Shown: positions 1 to 8,991 of the stretch, piece after piece
How positions within the stretch are numbered: the first letter of the stretch is position 1
Layout of the letters: every line of letters begins with the position of its first letter
Assembly: GCA_017536475.1 (NCBI GenBank)
Contig: JAFXHH010000011.1
Location: 1-56,608 of the forward strand
Reading direction: 5' to 3'
DNA from: Clostridia bacterium
GTDB lineage: Bacteria > Bacillota > Clostridia > Oscillospirales > CAG-272
Length of the DNA stretch: 56,608 nt
The notes under the pieces: model-generated
Database searches by the model: none
What the model saw: the letters and a program-made list of their open reading frames with translations, nothing else
Told to the model about the DNA's origin: nothing
Position numbers and translations under genes: made by a program

Positions 1-2845
1 AAGTATACTTTTCGCGCTCTACGACAATATACTTGCCGTACTTGTCCTGCACAATTACAAGATCACCCTTTGCGTTAAAGCCCTTTACCGCACTGTCGGA
101 AATAAGGTAGCTTACGGGGATCTGCTCCTTCAGCGTTTCAAGCTGATTGGAGAGATTGAGGTATTCCTTGTAGTAGGACTTGAACTGAACAGCGTACTGA
201 GTGCTCTTTTCACGGCACAGCTTGATCTGATCGTTGATACCTGCAAGCTGTTCGGATATGATCTCGATCTGCTCCTCGGTGTTGTAGTACTGCTTGGTCA
301 AGGTGCCGTTATCGGCAGAAGCCGGTGCCTCAATTCCCGGGAAGTTGCAGATCTGGGTTGCGATATGGGATTTTTGTTTATTCCAGTCGCTCTCTTGCGC
401 GGGAATTATAACATTCTGATGATGGTTAACGAGTCCTATTTTTGTATTGGACGATAGGGTAGCGTCATCACTTCCAATTAAACCAATCTGTAAATCAGGA
501 ACATCCTCAGGTTCAACATTATTGGTTTCAATTTCTTCAGTTTCAACTTCTTCAGTTTCAACTTCTTCAGTTTCAACTTCCTCAGTTTCAACTTCCTCAG
601 TTTCAACTTCCTCAGTTTCAACTTCTTCAGTTTCAACTTCCTCTGTTACTTCTTCTTTATCAGGAGCAGTAGCCTCCTCTTCATTGGTGGTGTTAATGCT
701 GTTATTAGGGGTTGAGTTGTAATAGTCCCTCTCAATTTGTAGTGCCTTCAGTTGCACATTATTGCTGGTTCTTTGATAATCAAAGGTGTCTGTTGCATCA
801 TGCTGAAGCATCAGACTTTCAGCACTGTTCTTCAAGCTTTCCTTCTGCAATTCAAGCGCCTCTTTCGATGCATTCAGGGATTCCTTCTGTGTCAACAAAG
901 ACTTGTACGAAAGCGCCTCCTCCTTGGAAAGCAAGAGGTGCGAAGCGCAGCTGATCTCGCTCAAAAACGATTCTACAGAATCGGGAGATGACAATATGTC
1001 TTCAGTTATAACAGACGATACAGCGGCTTTTTTATTTACGGAAACAAAGTTGCAGAGTGTATTTTTATAGGACTTGATCTGCTCCTCTGCCTGCTTTTCC
1101 TCATCCATGCGCTGATCGATCCATTCTGCGTTGTTTACAGCTCCTTCAAGGCGCGCAGATGCACGCAGACCTCTGTCGGTCGTCAGCTCACGGAACACCT
1201 CAACGTTACCCTGCCACAAGCGTCCGTCCGTATCCGCGGTAATGGAGCTGATTTCAGAAGTAATATAGACCTTTTCGCCGTTTGATCCAATGCGATAAAA
1301 ATGCTCCTTGAACGTGTGCACGTCACCGTGTGCATCGGTGTATGTATACTGTGCACCCGTAGCAGTGGTGCTTGTTTTAACAAGCTTTTCGTCAAGGTTC
1401 ATTCGGAAGTTCTGACCGTATTCAACAATGTTGTCATTGGGCTTATATACATGAGATACGGCTACACCCAAAACGCTGTCTGCAATATCGTCAAACATTA
1501 CGGTTGCATTTCCTGAAAGAACGTCGAATTCTGCACTGACACCGTTTTCTACAGAGAGTGTTTTACGCACAGGCGCTTTATAGATTGGCTGATACTCAAT
1601 CTCCAGAGTGGGAATGCAGAATTTGCGTGTTTTTTCGGCAGAACACATTGACAAATCAACTGTAAAATCTTCGGATTTGGCATTGTAAATGTCAGTAATA
1701 TTGGCGGTTACTTTTTCGCCGTTGTTGTGGGTATAACTACGGTTGCCGATCATAATATCGGCAGAAGTCGAGTATTTTTCACCGGAGCACTGTTCAAAGA
1801 TCAGCTTTGCGGAGATCAATGTGTTTCTGGTAAGATCGATATCGTCCGTCTTAATGTTAAGCTTGGCACTTGTCTTTTCAGAATCGTTATTATGCAGATA
1901 AATATGGGAATAATAAGGATTTCCCACGTGTACCCAATCGTATTCGTTGCAAGCGCAATCACTGCACTCGCACCACTGATACTGATCGTGCGTAACGGTA
2001 ATGTGCGAGTCGCCTACGGTCAACAGTTGGGGGTCGATGCAAACAGGGAAGACCCTATCCTCTGAATTGATCCATTCTGCATCTGCCTCAACCGAGAAGA
2101 TGTACATTCCGTCCTCGATTTTTTCAAACGTATACGTAACGTTGCCGCTGCGGGCACCGTTAGCGTCGTACGTAAACGGTGCGGGCATGATAAATTCGGG
2201 AGCAGTTTTTTCAGTCTTGTTGGGATCAGAGTTGGATTTGTAAAATTCAATTCCAACGCCATCGGCTGCTGTCTTCATTTCAAATCCCGCAACACGAAGT
2301 AAGAAATAATAACGATAGCTATCGCTCTTTTCCTTGACTGTGATATTTTCTTTTACTCCGTTGCCTTCGATGAGATAGTCAATATCAACGTTGCCTTCTG
2401 CGTCGGTATATATAGCGCGGCTTGCGCTCGAGATGTTAAGCGTGTCATTGATCTTTGTTTTTACGTTAAGCTTGGATCTGCGTTTTGTGTTGCTTCTGAT
2501 AGTTGTGTTTTCCATATCTGAAAACGCATTTCTGTCGATGCCAAGATATTCCCAAGATATCGTTTCAGCGCCATTTGAAACTTCAACGGTTTCATTATCC
2601 TTTTCTTTTGAGATCTTGGCAGTATATTTGCCAAGATCTGCAAGGTAACCATCCTCGGTTTTCTTAAGTGAGTTGTCAATTGTCTTCCATGCTTTCTCCG
2701 ATTCATCAAAATAGTTCATACTGCCCGAAGAAAATACGGCTTTTCGAGTTCCGTTGTTCAAAATAAAGTGTTTAGAGTTTTTTGTCGTTTTTGATCCGTC
2801 CTCTTTTATAATGGCCGAATCGAAGAATTTGTTTTTCCTTTTCAT
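1..2845 (-). CDS. DNRLRE/RHS-type giant wall-associated protein, N-terminal part (runs off the left edge)
   Basis: Open frame of about 948 codons with no stop before the window edge, so the C-terminus is unseen. The start is the ATG at 2845, about 10 bases after an AAAGGA ribosome site. The N-terminus, with phrases such as YFDESEKAWKTIDNSL, matches the entry region of clostridial DNRLRE/RHS-repeat wall proteins; a Cys/His-containing DNRLRE-like stretch follows near residues 270-400. Beyond residue about 580 there are Gln/Glu-rich coiled-coil segments, and near residues 735-775 a Glu-rich linker of tandem V-E-T-E-E units. No signal peptide is visible. In this family the C-terminus often carries RHS repeats and a variable toxin, but that part is outside the window, so RHS repeats and toxin activity are inference. 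It ends the accessory operon, 33 bases after the preceding DNRLRE-like gene. Confidence 0.7.
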   Translation of the reverse strand, partial: MKRKNKFFDSAIIKEDGSKTTKNSKHFILNNGTRKAVFSSGSMNYFDESEKAWKTIDNSLKKTEDGYLADLGKYTAKISKEKDNETVEVSNGAETISWEYLGIDRNAFSDMENTTIRSNTKRRSKLNVKTKINDTLNISSASRAIYTDAEGNVDIDYLIEGNGVKENITVKEKSDSYRYYFLLRVAGFEMKTAADGVGIEFYKSNSDPNKTEKTAPEFIMPAPFTYDANGARSGNVTYTFEKIEDGMYIFSVEADAEWINSEDRVFPVCIDPQLLTVGDSHITVTHDQYQWCECSDCACNEYDWVHVGNPYYSHIYLHNNDSEKTSAKLNIKTDDIDLTRNTLISAKLIFEQCSGEKYSTSADIMIGNRSYTHNNGEKVTANITDIYNAKSEDFTVDLSMCSAEKTRKFCIPTLEIEYQPIYKAPVRKTLSVENGVSAEFDVLSGNATVMFDDIADSVLGVAVSHVYKPNDNIVEYGQNFRMNLDEKLVKTSTTATGAQYTYTDAHGDVHTFKEHFYRIGSNGEKVYITSEISSITADTDGRLWQGNVEVFRELTTDRGLRASARLEGAVNNAEWIDQRMDEEKQAEEQIKSYKNTLCNFVSVNKKAAVSSVITEDILSSPDSVESFLSEISCASHLLLSKEEALSYKSLLTQKESLNASKEALELQKESLKNSAESLMLQHDATDTFDYQRTSNNVQLKALQIERDYYNSTPNNSINTTNEEEATAPDKEEVTEEVETEEVETEEVETEEVETEEVETEEVETEEVETEEIETNNVEPEDVPDLQIGLIGSDDATLSSNTKIGLVNHHQNVIIPAQESDWNKQKSHIATQICNFPGIEAPASADNGTLTKQYYNTEEQIEIISEQLAGINDQIKLCREKSTQYAVQFKSYYKEYLNLSNQLETLKEQIPVSYLISDSAVKGFNAKGDLVIVQDKYGKYIVVEREKYT
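526..645. repeat. Tandem 15-bp minisatellite encoding V-E-T-E-E units
   Basis: Eight near-identical 15-base units (TTCAGTTTCAACTTC with C/T variation) lie in frame inside the large wall-protein gene. On the coding strand they give a Glu/Thr-rich linker. In-frame tandem units of this kind can expand or contract by slippage without breaking the frame, so the linker length may vary between strains. Confidence 0.9.
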
Positions 2846-2878
2846 AATTGGATTTTTCCTTTCTTTTGTTTAATTTAT

Positions 2879-4009
2879 TTATTGAAATTGCACCTCAAGA
2901 ATCTGAGGTGTGTAAAAATTGTCTGCGGTAGGTATAACCGCCGTTTTATCTGTGTTTTTTGTTCTGATAACGTAGTTTTCTGACTTTTTTTCGAGATTTC
3001 CAAGCAGATTCGTTACGTCAATATGGTAATATCCGTTTGATGCGAATGATTCGGCAACAGGGTCGGTAATGGAAATCTTATTTTGCCAGGTCGACCCAAA
3101 ACTACAGAATCTTGTTGAGATCCGATTAACCGTCAGCGATGTTACAGAACGGCTGAGCTTGGGTATATGTAAGACGGTCTTTATGATCTTTTTTCTTTGC
3201 AAATGCGCAATATTTGAGATCTCCAACCGCGAATAGAGCCATTGTTCGCCGAAGCTCTTGCTTTCTCCCAAAAAAGCTATTCCTCCAAAGGCATTATTTT
3301 CCTCCGGATGCAAGCTTTCAACGGTAGTGTCATGAAACAATTTTGGCTCATAAATATTGACCTCAATTGCGATACGGGCGCTTGTTTTATTTGCCGATGA
3401 AAAGGTAAAAGCATACTCGAGATCTCCGACCTTTTTACAGTGCAATTCACACGGCGCCAGCACGCTCCCTTGAGCGTTAAGTACACCGATGCACGAGACC
3501 GTAACAAACGGAACAAGCAGTTCGCGTATAATGGAAAAAACTTTGCCGTTTGTGTAGGTTGCTCCAAAAATGCGGTCCAATTGCAAAGTTATCGTTGGTT
3601 GAGATTGTATGTTATCGTAATCCAATATAAGCAGTAGTCCATTCAAAGTGGGACGGAGCTCCAAACAGTGATCATTGTGATTGATATAGACGGCAGTTTC
3701 TGTTTTCTTTGATACTTTTCCTTGAAAAACAACATCACATCGCCCATGTTGGTTGATCATTTCTACCCTATCGGTAACCGTAATTTTTGCTTCGCTTCCG
3801 TAAAATACACTTCCGTACTTGCTATGGTGAAATCGCAAATCAACAACATCATTGGTTTTAATATTGCGGACTGGAACGCTAAAGCAATACGCTGTTTTAG
3901 TTCTGTCTGTCTCTTGGCAGAGAACGGTATATCGACTGGTCAACGACTCAATTATATTGGCGGAACGACCGCCGCGTATTTTTTCTATCTCTTCAAAAAC
4001 AGAGTTCAA
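2879..4009 (-). CDS. DNRLRE-like hypothetical protein paired with the RHS-type gene
   Basis: 376 residues starting at a TTG codon (4009) placed 9 bases after a perfect GGAGG; no better ATG exists. The second half (about residues 215-376) is beta-rich and resembles DNRLRE-type modules: 'ARIAIEVNIYEP', 'GEQWLYSRLEISNIAHL', a stretch of short hydrophobic strands, and a final 'YHIDVTNLLGNL'. DNRLRE modules occur in secreted wall proteins, yet there is no signal peptide or membrane segment here, and the first 200 residues match nothing I know. It lies 88 bases after the CYTH gene and 33 bases before the giant RHS-type gene, so it is probably co-transcribed and may act as that protein's partner. 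Function unknown. Confidence 0.55.
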   Translation of the reverse strand: MNSVFEEIEKIRGGRSANIIESLTSRYTVLCQETDRTKTAYCFSVPVRNIKTNDVVDLRFHHSKYGSVFYGSEAKITVTDRVEMINQHGRCDVVFQGKVSKKTETAVYINHNDHCLELRPTLNGLLLILDYDNIQSQPTITLQLDRIFGATYTNGKVFSIIRELLVPFVTVSCIGVLNAQGSVLAPCELHCKKVGDLEYAFTFSSANKTSARIAIEVNIYEPKLFHDTTVESLHPEENNAFGGIAFLGESKSFGEQWLYSRLEISNIAHLQRKKIIKTVLHIPKLSRSVTSLTVNRISTRFCSFGSTWQNKISITDPVAESFASNGYYHIDVTNLLGNLEKKSENYVIRTKNTDKTAVIPTADNFYTPQILEVQFQ

Positions 4010-4097
4010 ATATGTGTACCTCCTTCCTTGTTGATATTTCTATTTATCACAAAGCTTTTTTACTGCTTTTGTGTTATGCTTTTTGTATATATGGTTT

Positions 4098-4667
4098 TTA
4101 CGACTTGGAATCGATAGCAGCTTTTACTTTGAAAAATCTGTTGGATTTGCTTGGAACGTGTGGTATTTGCGTACAGCTTGATGAATAAGAGAGAAGTCCA
4201 TTTCGACGCATCAATATATCAAAAAAATTTTGAAGAATAGACTGGGTAGCCTTTTCGTGACTCGGAGCGTACTCAATTTCCATCTCGTAGTCGATATGAT
4301 CAAGATATTCATTCTTATCCAATGCAACTTCACAAAACGAATCCTTCAAAATAATACAGCGTTCGGTAATAAGCTCTCCTTGCAATTTTAATCCCATGTC
4401 GATGAAAGCATTGTTATAAATGCCGTCTTGGACTTTTATCTCAATCTCTGTGCTGTGATCAGTAGAAGTATGCTTTTTTATCGTTCCTTTATACTTGCCG
4501 TCTTTCAAACGAATACGACAAGTTATATTTTGCCTATTCATAGACAGTTTCTCATCATCAAAATAGTAATTGATCTGTTTAACGATGGAGCTATTATTTC
4601 TGAACCGATCTAACAGAAAAGTATATTCATCCTTTGTAAGAAGCAGTTTCTTTTCGAGTTCGTTCAT
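4098..4667 (-). CDS. CYTH-domain protein (triphosphate tunnel family)
   Basis: 189 residues. The N-terminus has the CYTH signature E-x-E-x-K (E3, E5, K7), followed by alternating charged strands ('TCRIRLKDGKYKGTIKKH', 'STEIEIKV', 'CEVALDKNEYLDHIDYEMEIEY') as expected for the eight-stranded tunnel that binds triphosphate-containing substrates through Arg/Lys/Glu. Family members include class IV adenylate cyclases, thiamine triphosphatase and inorganic triphosphatases; the substrate cannot be read from sequence. The start overlaps the end of the ligase gene by 4 bases (ATGA-type coupling), with GGAG 9 bases upstream. Its place in a carrier-protein operon suggests handling of a nucleotide or polyphosphate by-product or a signal molecule; that is inference. 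Confidence 0.8.
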   Translation of the reverse strand: MNELEKKLLLTKDEYTFLLDRFRNNSSIVKQINYYFDDEKLSMNRQNITCRIRLKDGKYKGTIKKHTSTDHSTEIEIKVQDGIYNNAFIDMGLKLQGELITERCIILKDSFCEVALDKNEYLDHIDYEMEIEYAPSHEKATQSILQNFFDILMRRNGLLSYSSSCTQIPHVPSKSNRFFKVKAAIDSKS

Positions 4668-6037
4668 ATATAAGTTCTCCTTATCACTTTGCCCGATCCA
4701 TTCTTTGGGAGCTCGTCTAACAGTTCAAATAAAATGGGGACCTGAAAGGAGGGAAGAACTTTGATGCAGAGGTCCCTTACGTCCTCAATACATTCAAAAT
4801 TGCCGGCAATCTTCAATCCTATTTGTGTGCCGAACTGTGTATAAAGCCCATAAGCAAGAACTTCTCTAACACGGGGATCCTGCTTCAGAACACTTTCAAT
4901 CTCTGAGGGATAAACGTTCATTCCCGACTTGATAATCAGATCATCATTTCTGCCCTTGATTTTCAAAAAGCCTGCGTCGTTGATCAGCGCAATATCTCCG
5001 GTACAAAGCCAACCGTCCTTGAGCACAGACCGTGTTTTCTCGGTGTCTTGATAATAACCGATCATAACATTATCACCCTTGACATAGAGGATGCCTTCCT
5101 CGTTTTCTTTGCATGGTTCACCTGCTTGATTTGCAATTTTCACTGAAACAGAATTCAGGGGAATTCCTACACAATCAGGATGATCGCAAAAAGATTCGGG
5201 AGGTAAGTAGCTTATACGGGGGCTGGCTTCAGTAAGACCATAGACATGATATATCCGGCAATTGGGAAATGCTGCATGGATTTTAAGTCCTGCCTCGGCG
5301 CTCATGCACTCTCCGCTAATGCAAATATGCTTGAGGGTTTCCGCTTCTGAACGGCGATTAAATCTTGCCATAATGGAGAGTAGCGTTGGAGTTCCGCAAA
5401 AAGCGGTAATTTGGTATTGCTTGATCAACTCAAGCATTTTTGTAGGATTGAATTGTTCGGAGTAAAAGCGAATGTTAGAGCCCTTGACAAGCGCAGTAAG
5501 AAACTCGCCTGTAAGTACAGCGCAATGATAGAGAGGACGAGCAATCAAAATTGTGTCGTTTCTACCCAAAGCAAAGTAATCCGCGATGTCGATTACGTTC
5601 GTCAGAATATTTTGTTCACTGAGCATAGCGCCTTTGGGTTTACCCGTTGTACCGGAGGTACACATGATCAAGGCCGGATGCTTGCTTGGAGTGATGTATT
5701 GGCTATCCTTGAGTTTGTATATCTCGATCTCTCCATTTGTATCCATAATAATGGCATCCGGACTGATAGTGTCAAGGATCTTATTACAGTGCGCTTCGCC
5801 ATACCGCATCGAAAGAGGAACAGCTGTAACTTCTGCTGCAAAACACGCGAGCAACGACATTGCCGCAACCATTTCCGAAGAGCAAAGAATAGCACAGCAA
5901 CGAATACCATGAAGTTTATCTGCAAAGGTTTCTGCCCAAATGACAGTTTCTTCAAAAGAGAGAGATGCACCGTTTTCGGATATCTGTTGGTTTGAGCTTG
6001 CAAGCATTTGCTCCTTTATATAATTCCATAGCTTCAT
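4664..6037 (-). CDS. ANL-superfamily acyl/aryl-adenylating ligase (AMP-dependent synthetase)
   Basis: 457 residues, short for the superfamily (usually 500-550). All core motifs are present: TSGTTGKPKG phosphate loop (127-136), YGLTEASPR (near 270), the TGD ATP-ribose motif (near 345), and the C-terminal catalytic lysine in NGSGKVIRR (K450). The family activates a carboxylic acid as acyl-AMP and transfers it to CoA or a carrier-protein thiol. With an acyl carrier protein gene two positions upstream in the operon, the likely acceptor is that carrier. The substrate acid is not predictable here. The start has AAAGGAGA upstream and overlaps the BtrH-like gene by 4 bases. Confidence 0.85.
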   Translation of the reverse strand: MKLWNYIKEQMLASSNQQISENGASLSFEETVIWAETFADKLHGIRCCAILCSSEMVAAMSLLACFAAEVTAVPLSMRYGEAHCNKILDTISPDAIIMDTNGEIEIYKLKDSQYITPSKHPALIMCTSGTTGKPKGAMLSEQNILTNVIDIADYFALGRNDTILIARPLYHCAVLTGEFLTALVKGSNIRFYSEQFNPTKMLELIKQYQITAFCGTPTLLSIMARFNRRSEAETLKHICISGECMSAEAGLKIHAAFPNCRIYHVYGLTEASPRISYLPPESFCDHPDCVGIPLNSVSVKIANQAGEPCKENEEGILYVKGDNVMIGYYQDTEKTRSVLKDGWLCTGDIALINDAGFLKIKGRNDDLIIKSGMNVYPSEIESVLKQDPRVREVLAYGLYTQFGTQIGLKIAGNFECIEDVRDLCIKVLPSFQVPILFELLDELPKNGSGKVIRRTYI

Positions 6038-7035
6038 TTTGTCTTATCTCCTTTACCGTTTCTCAAAAGCTTTTCCAAAAGCTTCTGCTCATTTTCTTTC
6101 AAGGAAAGAAGCTTTTTCTGTATAATGGGTAGAACAGATCTTCTTTCTTTCATATGATGTGCTGCGTAAAGCATTCTGCAATTATCGGCTTCTCTTACAA
6201 CTGCCCCATACGCATCGCTGATATTATTGTCGAGTGAAAGTGCCTCCTCAATCGATATAATCCGCTGTAACATTGCTTTTTTGTGCTCCCAAATAACGCG
6301 GAATACACGTCGATCCATTTTCTCATAGGGTATCGATCCATCATATAACTTATCAACGTATTTGGCAATATAGTCGTGAACAACAATTCCATATACTGCG
6401 CCTTCGGATGTTTCAGGATACATTTCTATAGTGGAATCCAGATATTCGGATATCTTTTTTAGCGCTATATCTGCGGAAAACACAACTTGGTCTTCCTTAG
6501 GTTTAATTCCGCATATACAACCAAATTCTCCTTTGTCAAATTGAGCCCTACGACCCTTGTCGAATGATTTCTGTGTAGTCCAAAATTTTCGATAGATCCA
6601 ATTTTGATCGTAGGAGTATATACAATAGGTTCTATTTTCTTGGTCATAACCGCAAATACATCCATCGTGAGAGAAATGTTTTTCGTGATACCAACTTTTG
6701 CCCTTAACATAGTAATCGTCAATGCCACTAAAGCACACGTAATATCCGTCATCAAGGAGATTGCGTATTGTGTGATTAACATGTCCTTTGAGAAATTTCA
6801 TACCGTACCATTTCATATCTAGGTGCGGATTGACTTCCCATGAAGAATCTACAATATTGGTTTCGGGAGTAGTAAATCCATTCAAAAACCTGCGCGAGCA
6901 ACCGAGAATTAAAACTTGGTTTAAATACCAGTTTCGAATGGAGGGATTATTTACAAGGATAGCCGTACCTGGTCCTTGGAATTGGTAGGCGCTATATATA
7001 GGTTCTACTATTGGAAGCTCAATTTTCTTTTTCAT
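6034..7035 (-). CDS. BtrH-like / C39-like protein, putative carrier-protein acyltransferase or peptidase
   Basis: 333 residues, no signal peptide or membrane segment. Residues 1-150 resemble the BtrH N-terminal domain or papain-like C39 fold found beside carrier proteins: an early Cys (C46), a 'HDGCICGYD' strand (123-131) in the position of the catalytic His strand, and 'YCIYSYD' after it. The C-terminal half is helical and ends in a Lys/Glu-rich coiled segment. BtrH of butirosin biosynthesis moves an acyl side chain from an acyl carrier protein to an acceptor; the same role would fit this operon with its carrier protein and ligase, but the match is weak and recognised by pattern only. Start ATG has GGCGGTGA upstream and overlaps the carrier gene by 17 bases. 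Confidence 0.6.
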   Translation of the reverse strand: MKKKIELPIVEPIYSAYQFQGPGTAILVNNPSIRNWYLNQVLILGCSRRFLNGFTTPETNIVDSSWEVNPHLDMKWYGMKFLKGHVNHTIRNLLDDGYYVCFSGIDDYYVKGKSWYHEKHFSHDGCICGYDQENRTYCIYSYDQNWIYRKFWTTQKSFDKGRRAQFDKGEFGCICGIKPKEDQVVFSADIALKKISEYLDSTIEMYPETSEGAVYGIVVHDYIAKYVDKLYDGSIPYEKMDRRVFRVIWEHKKAMLQRIISIEEALSLDNNISDAYGAVVREADNCRMLYAAHHMKERRSVLPIIQKKLLSLKENEQKLLEKLLRNGKGDKTK

Positions 7036-7276
7036 TTATATCACCGCCTACATATTTTGCCAAAAGGGAGACAATGTCGCTTACTGTAATCAGGTCAAAT
7101 GGATTCATATCCGATTCGGATAGAGTGATTTCAAAGTTCTCTTCTAATAATATGAGGAGTGTGACCATTTGAAGACTATCAAGGACAAGGTCGTCTTGCA
7201 GCTGATGCTCGGGGCAGATGTTTTCAATTCCGCTGAGCAGAGACAAAATTTCCTTTAATTTATCAAATATTTTCAT
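7019..7276 (-). CDS. Acyl carrier protein
   Basis: 85 residues, typical for stand-alone carriers. The phosphopantetheine attachment motif is D-S-L with S34 ('LVLDSLQMVTLLI'), preceded by 'QLQDDL' and followed by an acidic recognition helix. It is not the fatty-acid-synthesis carrier by context: it sits between a kinase and a BtrH-like transferase and overlaps both genes (14 and 17 bases). An AAAGGAGA ribosome site lies 10 bases before the ATG. It probably carries the acid activated by the ligase of the same operon as a thioester. A 4'-phosphopantetheinyl transferase is not in the window and would have to act from elsewhere. Confidence 0.9.
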   Translation of the reverse strand: MKIFDKLKEILSLLSGIENICPEHQLQDDLVLDSLQMVTLLILLEENFEITLSESDMNPFDLITVSDIVSLLAKYVGGDINEKEN

Positions 7277-7907
7277 TAAAAATTATCTCCTTTACTGCTT
7301 TTTTTACGAGTGAATAGCACTCATTCTCGGGTTGAATGGTTGAAATCAGAATGCCGTTGTTTGCGGTGCAAATATCCACATACTCCTTGCGAAGTTTGTA
7401 TTGCAGATCCATATCAATATAACGATCCTTCTCTTCAGGGCGTCGACGCACTCTTCTAACTGCTTCTTGCACAGGAACATCGAAGAAGAAGGCAATATCC
7501 GGCTTGATGACGGACTCTGCAATCTCATAGATCCATTCATCATCTTGAAATCCTCTTGCTCTCAAATTGGATAGACAAGAATAAAAATATCTGTCGCTGA
7601 GAACGATTTTTCCGCTTTGCATAGCGGGCTCGATCACCTTGTTAACATGCTGTAAACGATCGCTCGCGGCAAGCAGGGACAGACTTCGGTAATCAAACGC
7701 GTCGTGATCAGGGCAGTCCATATAAGTTCTGAATATCTCGGAATTGCGCACGGCATTAGTTGGCTGTTTTGTCACGAAAACATCGTGTTCATTTTCAAGG
7801 TCGGCAATGAGACGTTCCATCATCGTGGTTTTTCCGCAGCCGTCGAGACCGCAAAAAGTGATGAGGAATCCCGGAGTTTCATTTTTTCGCATATTAAGTT
7901 TTTTCAT
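7263..7907 (-). CDS. Thymidylate-kinase-like nucleoside monophosphate kinase
   Basis: 214 residues. The P-loop is GLDGCGKT (20-27), followed by a DRYFYSC motif and an Arg-rich lid 'RRVRRRPEEKDRY', all as in the dTMP kinase family. The housekeeping tmk normally sits near DNA polymerase subunit genes, so this is probably a specialised paralogue working on a nucleotide or sugar-like substrate of the operon. Kinases of this type are seen next to PF14907 nucleotidyltransferases in natural-product-like clusters. The gene overlaps the nucleotidyltransferase by 14 bases and has a perfect AAAGGAGG site. Confidence 0.8.
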   Translation of the reverse strand: MKKLNMRKNETPGFLITFCGLDGCGKTTMMERLIADLENEHDVFVTKQPTNAVRNSEIFRTYMDCPDHDAFDYRSLSLLAASDRLQHVNKVIEPAMQSGKIVLSDRYFYSCLSNLRARGFQDDEWIYEIAESVIKPDIAFFFDVPVQEAVRRVRRRPEEKDRYIDMDLQYKLRKEYVDICTANNGILISTIQPENECYSLVKKAVKEIIFNENI

Positions 7908-8979
7908 TAGAGAAAACCTCCTTTAAGTCATTTTCACGCGACTCCATAAAGAATCGCTCGTTGACATCTGCAGTCTGATAAATATACATTTTCTTGTCTT
8001 TCGGCGATACTACTTTGAGACAGAAATCAGGCTCGTCGGCAATAGCTTCGATCGCCATATTATAGGCAACAGAATTGTTCATATCAAAGAGTCCAATCGT
8101 TTCAAGAATGGCATATGCACAGATTTTTTCCAAACCTAATTCTTTTGCACGGTTGAACACTCTGTACAGCTGATTGTCGGTCATTTCTGATAAAAGCAAA
8201 TAGATATCGCAGTATTTGTAAAGCGTCATATCTCTGTACATTTTTATCCAGGGAAGTGTGGTTGCTTCTTTATACAAATGCGAGCAAAGATGAATAAAGA
8301 AGTCTTCATTGCTAAGAGTGAGAATAGATAACTCTTTTTCATTAATAATGCGTACATTGGATAGCATACTTGATAATGTGTCGCCATTGCTGTTCTTATA
8401 ATCCAAAGAGAAGTTGATGTCTACCTCGAAGAATCTCATAAAAGGAAGATTCACTTCTTTGATATAAGGAATAGTTTCTCCTCTCATCATCTTGGATTCA
8501 ATGATTTCCTGTCTTGTAGCGGGAATGAATTCACCGTTACGAATGTTGCCCTGCTTAAATCCTGCCGCCGTTAGAAGATTTCCTATGGTAGTTACGTCTT
8601 TCGGCAATACAAGAAGATCTACATCATTGGATGTTCGATAACCGTCAGGATAATGAGCACACAAGTATGCGCCCTTGAGCATAGCTGCATTGCAATTACA
8701 ATGCGAGAGAATCTCGGAAAGCATTACAACACACTGACGGAAGCTTTGGTTCTTCTGCACGTTTTGATAGTATGCTGCTCCAAGAGAGTTGCGAAACTCG
8801 CGATTGACATTGCCAAGCAGTCCGCTTTTCTTAAGAGTGTCATAAGCAACACCTTGCATACGGTTGAAAAAAAGGTGTCCAAGAACAGAGGGCGTGGCAA
8901 ATTCAATCATATCGCTATCGATTGCTGATTCCTTGAATTTGCACAATGCCTTAAATAGTCGTTTTTCTTTTTCTTTCAT
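7894..8979 (-). CDS. Nucleotidyltransferase-fold protein (PF14907-like)
   Basis: 361 residues. The diagnostic block is 'LKGAYLCAHYPDG' (101-113) followed by 'RTSNDVDLLV' (115-124) with the paired metal-binding acids D119 and D121, characteristic of the uncharacterised nucleotidyltransferase family common in peptide and carrier-protein gene clusters. The remaining two thirds are helical with conserved 'HLCSHLYKEA'-like histidines. The reaction is unknown: family members are expected to transfer NMP or to bind nucleotides. First structural gene of the operon, 12 bases after the regulator, with AAAGGA upstream of the ATG. Confidence 0.75.
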   Translation of the reverse strand: MKEKEKRLFKALCKFKESAIDSDMIEFATPSVLGHLFFNRMQGVAYDTLKKSGLLGNVNREFRNSLGAAYYQNVQKNQSFRQCVVMLSEILSHCNCNAAMLKGAYLCAHYPDGYRTSNDVDLLVLPKDVTTIGNLLTAAGFKQGNIRNGEFIPATRQEIIESKMMRGETIPYIKEVNLPFMRFFEVDINFSLDYKNSNGDTLSSMLSNVRIINEKELSILTLSNEDFFIHLCSHLYKEATTLPWIKMYRDMTLYKYCDIYLLLSEMTDNQLYRVFNRAKELGLEKICAYAILETIGLFDMNNSVAYNMAIEAIADEPDFCLKVVSPKDKKMYIYQTADVNERFFMESRENDLKEVFSNEKT

Positions 8980-8991
8980 AATAAAATCCTT

